From Caecitellus pseudoparvulus (lineage: Eukaryota > Bigyra: Bicosoecida), in the NCBI GenBank assembly GCA_965644315.1, contig CBFFRQ010000013.1:62001-126000 (forward strand): 64,000 bases of DNA, in the 5' to 3' direction. The notes under the pieces were generated by a model. That model made no database searches, was not told where the DNA came from, and saw only the letters and a program-made list of their open reading frames with translations. The translations under genes were made by a program, and so were the position numbers. Of this stretch, positions 62,436 through 64,000 are shown one piece after another (the first letter of the stretch is position 1; each line of letters opens with the position of its first letter).

Positions 62436-63015
62436 GCTTGTCAGGAGGGCATGTTGGCGATAGTTGTATGTGATAATGTACTGAGTATAAAATAACGAAT
62501 GCATACATTATTTTTGTCAGAGTGTGCTTGAAAGGTTGGGTCTGTGATGCAAACTGGATGCGGAATTTGCTTGCCCACGTTTGTAAAAGGAGGCTGCTGT
62601 CTTATGTTCCAGTCTACTTGCGCGTATTCGTACACTTTCGTGATCCAATGCAAATTTTTATGAAGTGTGGGCCGAATTTCGAGGAATCGGGCCGTTTTGG
62701 TGATCACCCTCTTTCGATTCGGGTGAGTTGTCTGTCGATTACGAACAGAGGGCCTGCGTCGTCATCGAGGTGCTCACAAACCCGCATTCGACACCGGCGC
62801 AACCAGCACTCCAGCCCCCATGTGTCTTTCACAGTGTCGAACTACCGATCAAACGATCAGCGTCCCAGGGTTGCAATTCACAATTTTCACCTCGAAGGCT
62901 TGCACTTCCCGCAAGGCGAGTTTCGCGGAAATCGAAATGAGTCTTGGTTGAGACAGGCCGAACAAGGCACTGTGAGAAAAGACTCCCCGTATTGTCTTGC
63001 ACAGATCATACAACC
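62436..63015. other. AT-richer non-coding stretch, probable transposon flank
   Basis: Composition drops sharply from the very GC-rich genes to near even. A perfect inverted repeat ATAATGTA (62473-62480) and TACATTAT (62504-62511) encloses a TATAAAATA stretch. The transposase frame is already open from 62941. The left end of an element probably lies here, but I cannot define terminal inverted repeats because the other end is outside. Confidence 0.5.
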
Positions 63016-64000
63016 ATGTCTGGCATGCAATTCCTGGTTTCCTTTTTACTGTTGCGCCGGCGGCAGCATGTCCGTAGGTTGCAAGCGCTCCAAGCACTTA
63101 TTGCCACAGAAGCAGCACTGTTGCTGGCAGTGGTAGCAATGGCCGATGAAGATGGACACGAGCAGGCCGTGCCACTACCGTGCTTCGATGAAGACTGTGC
63201 TCTGGAGGAGGGCGTGAGGGCCAGCGCACGTGGCCGCACCAATCCTCTTGCAGGTTTGGCATCCGGTGTGAGGACGTGGGTGGCACGGCAACATGGAGTG
63301 CCTCTCGAAGAGCACGAGGTTTGCACAACCCCACATACGGTGTTGCAGTATACTATGAAGCAGTTGTGCTCTGTTGGTGTGAACACTATTTTAGCTCTAT
63401 CGGTGTGGTTCATGAAATCTTCTGCACCAAAACTCTGGTACAGGTGGGTCATGCATTCGATCCTACCCGTGGAAGTAGAGGCCCACGCTGTGGAGCTTGC
63501 AGGTGATGAACCTGCAGAGGAACCAGACTCACAAGAGCACAGGACCTGGCAGAGACAGCTTCGGCGCCACAGGGAAGACTGTCTGCACGAGCACTGCAGT
63601 CGCCTTGGGGCATGCGAGCGTCCCATGGTGCAGCAACAGCCATCAGTGGCAGACTGGTGGGGTGCTGTGGACTCATCATTCTGCGGCCAAGGATGCACTT
63701 TCAGTTGGCTGGAGGCTTGTTGCCTTGGAGTGCATTATATGTGCAAGGGTTTCAACATGAGAGCTGGACAAGAAGCGTTCACTGGGGCATCGAAGTCCAC
63801 ATGCAGTCGAATCCTAAAGGTTTTCTTGCGGTCTATCTCATCCAGCATGTTTGAACAGCAGGTGTACATGCCAGCACCAGATTCTGGGGAGTGGATGGAG
63901 AGTGTACGATTGAACTTTGCCCTGTCAGGCATGCAGCTGCCGTGCGTAGCAGGCAGCGTGGATGATACACATGTGCGTGCTTACATCAGTGAAGATAGTG
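63016..64000 (+). mobile_element. PIF/Harbinger-type DDE transposase (3' partial)
   Basis: An open frame from ATG 63016 runs 328 codons off the right edge. Near the edge, LPCVAGSVDDTHVRAYISED matches the first catalytic strand of the DDE_Tnp_4 group (usual form GAIDGTHV): the Asp before the second Asp would be the first metal ligand; the normal Gly is replaced by Asp. Upstream, EAFTGASKSTCSRILKVFLR fits the helix-turn-helix that precedes the nuclease. The remaining D and E lie beyond the window. Base composition differs from all other genes here, as expected of a mobile element. No stop codons interrupt it, so it may be recent. Confidence 0.7.

Noticed and set aside
1-64000. tRNA, rRNA and CRISPR arrays
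   Set aside because: No T-loop GGTTCGAATCC-like segment, rRNA core or regularly spaced repeat was seen; the only short tandem repeats are coding 12-mers and microsatellites.

Overview
The window is nuclear DNA of a compact, GC-rich unicellular eukaryote. About 36 genes sit head to tail on both strands with 20-350 nt between them. Many contain short spliceosomal introns (mostly 65-100 nt; donors GTGAGT, GTGCGT or GTACGT; acceptors CAG), so real proteins jump frame and several long open frames are artefacts. Eukaryote-only proteins are everywhere: FTase beta, exosome Rrp42, ESCRT-III Vps2, PTEN, DDB2, RMDN1, a BAR-SH3 protein and a TLC-domain protein. An outer-dynein-arm docking protein shows the organism builds motile cilia. 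A methionine synthase reductase (B12-dependent methionine synthesis), a plant-like DDB2 with zinc knuckles, a D,D-carboxypeptidase-like S11 protein and two selenoprotein candidates fit a flagellated alga or related protist. I cannot place it more precisely.

Layout. 0-8.5 kb: a gene end, CCDC124, a SIRT6/7-type sirtuin, a type II membrane sulfotransferase and two unknown proteins. 8.6-18.3 kb: FTase beta, Rrp42, MTRR, the S11 peptidase, a TLC membrane protein and RMDN1. 18.4-25.4 kb: an intronless RecD2-type helicase facing a PTEN with very large insertions. 25.8-35.6 kb: an ATP-grasp membrane protein, Trm11, two unknown proteins and the dynein docking protein. 35.8-44.9 kb: SelO, a BAR-SH3 protein, F-box-like exons, a polytopic membrane protein and coiled-coil genes. 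45-60.2 kb: a tail-anchored protein, a WD-like protein, Vps2, DDB2, a small SelK-like selenoprotein, phosphoglycerate mutase, a PDZ/coiled-coil protein and an 8-TM protein. 61.4-62.4 kb: an R2R3-type MYB factor. 62.4-64 kb: AT-richer DNA carrying a PIF/Harbinger-type transposase frame that runs off the right end.

Exon joins were worked out by hand from splice consensus, reading phase and protein family; phases sum to intact frames in every multi-exon gene given as complete. The most notable points are: two genes whose family signature runs into an in-frame TGA where the family carries selenocysteine (SelO at 38142; SelK-like at 54318); a recurrent GTTTC/GAAAC palindrome close to start codons; a 10-mer GCGGAAATTG used far more often than chance; and a palindromic AATGCATT element just after many stop codons, which may let convergent genes share a 3'-end signal.
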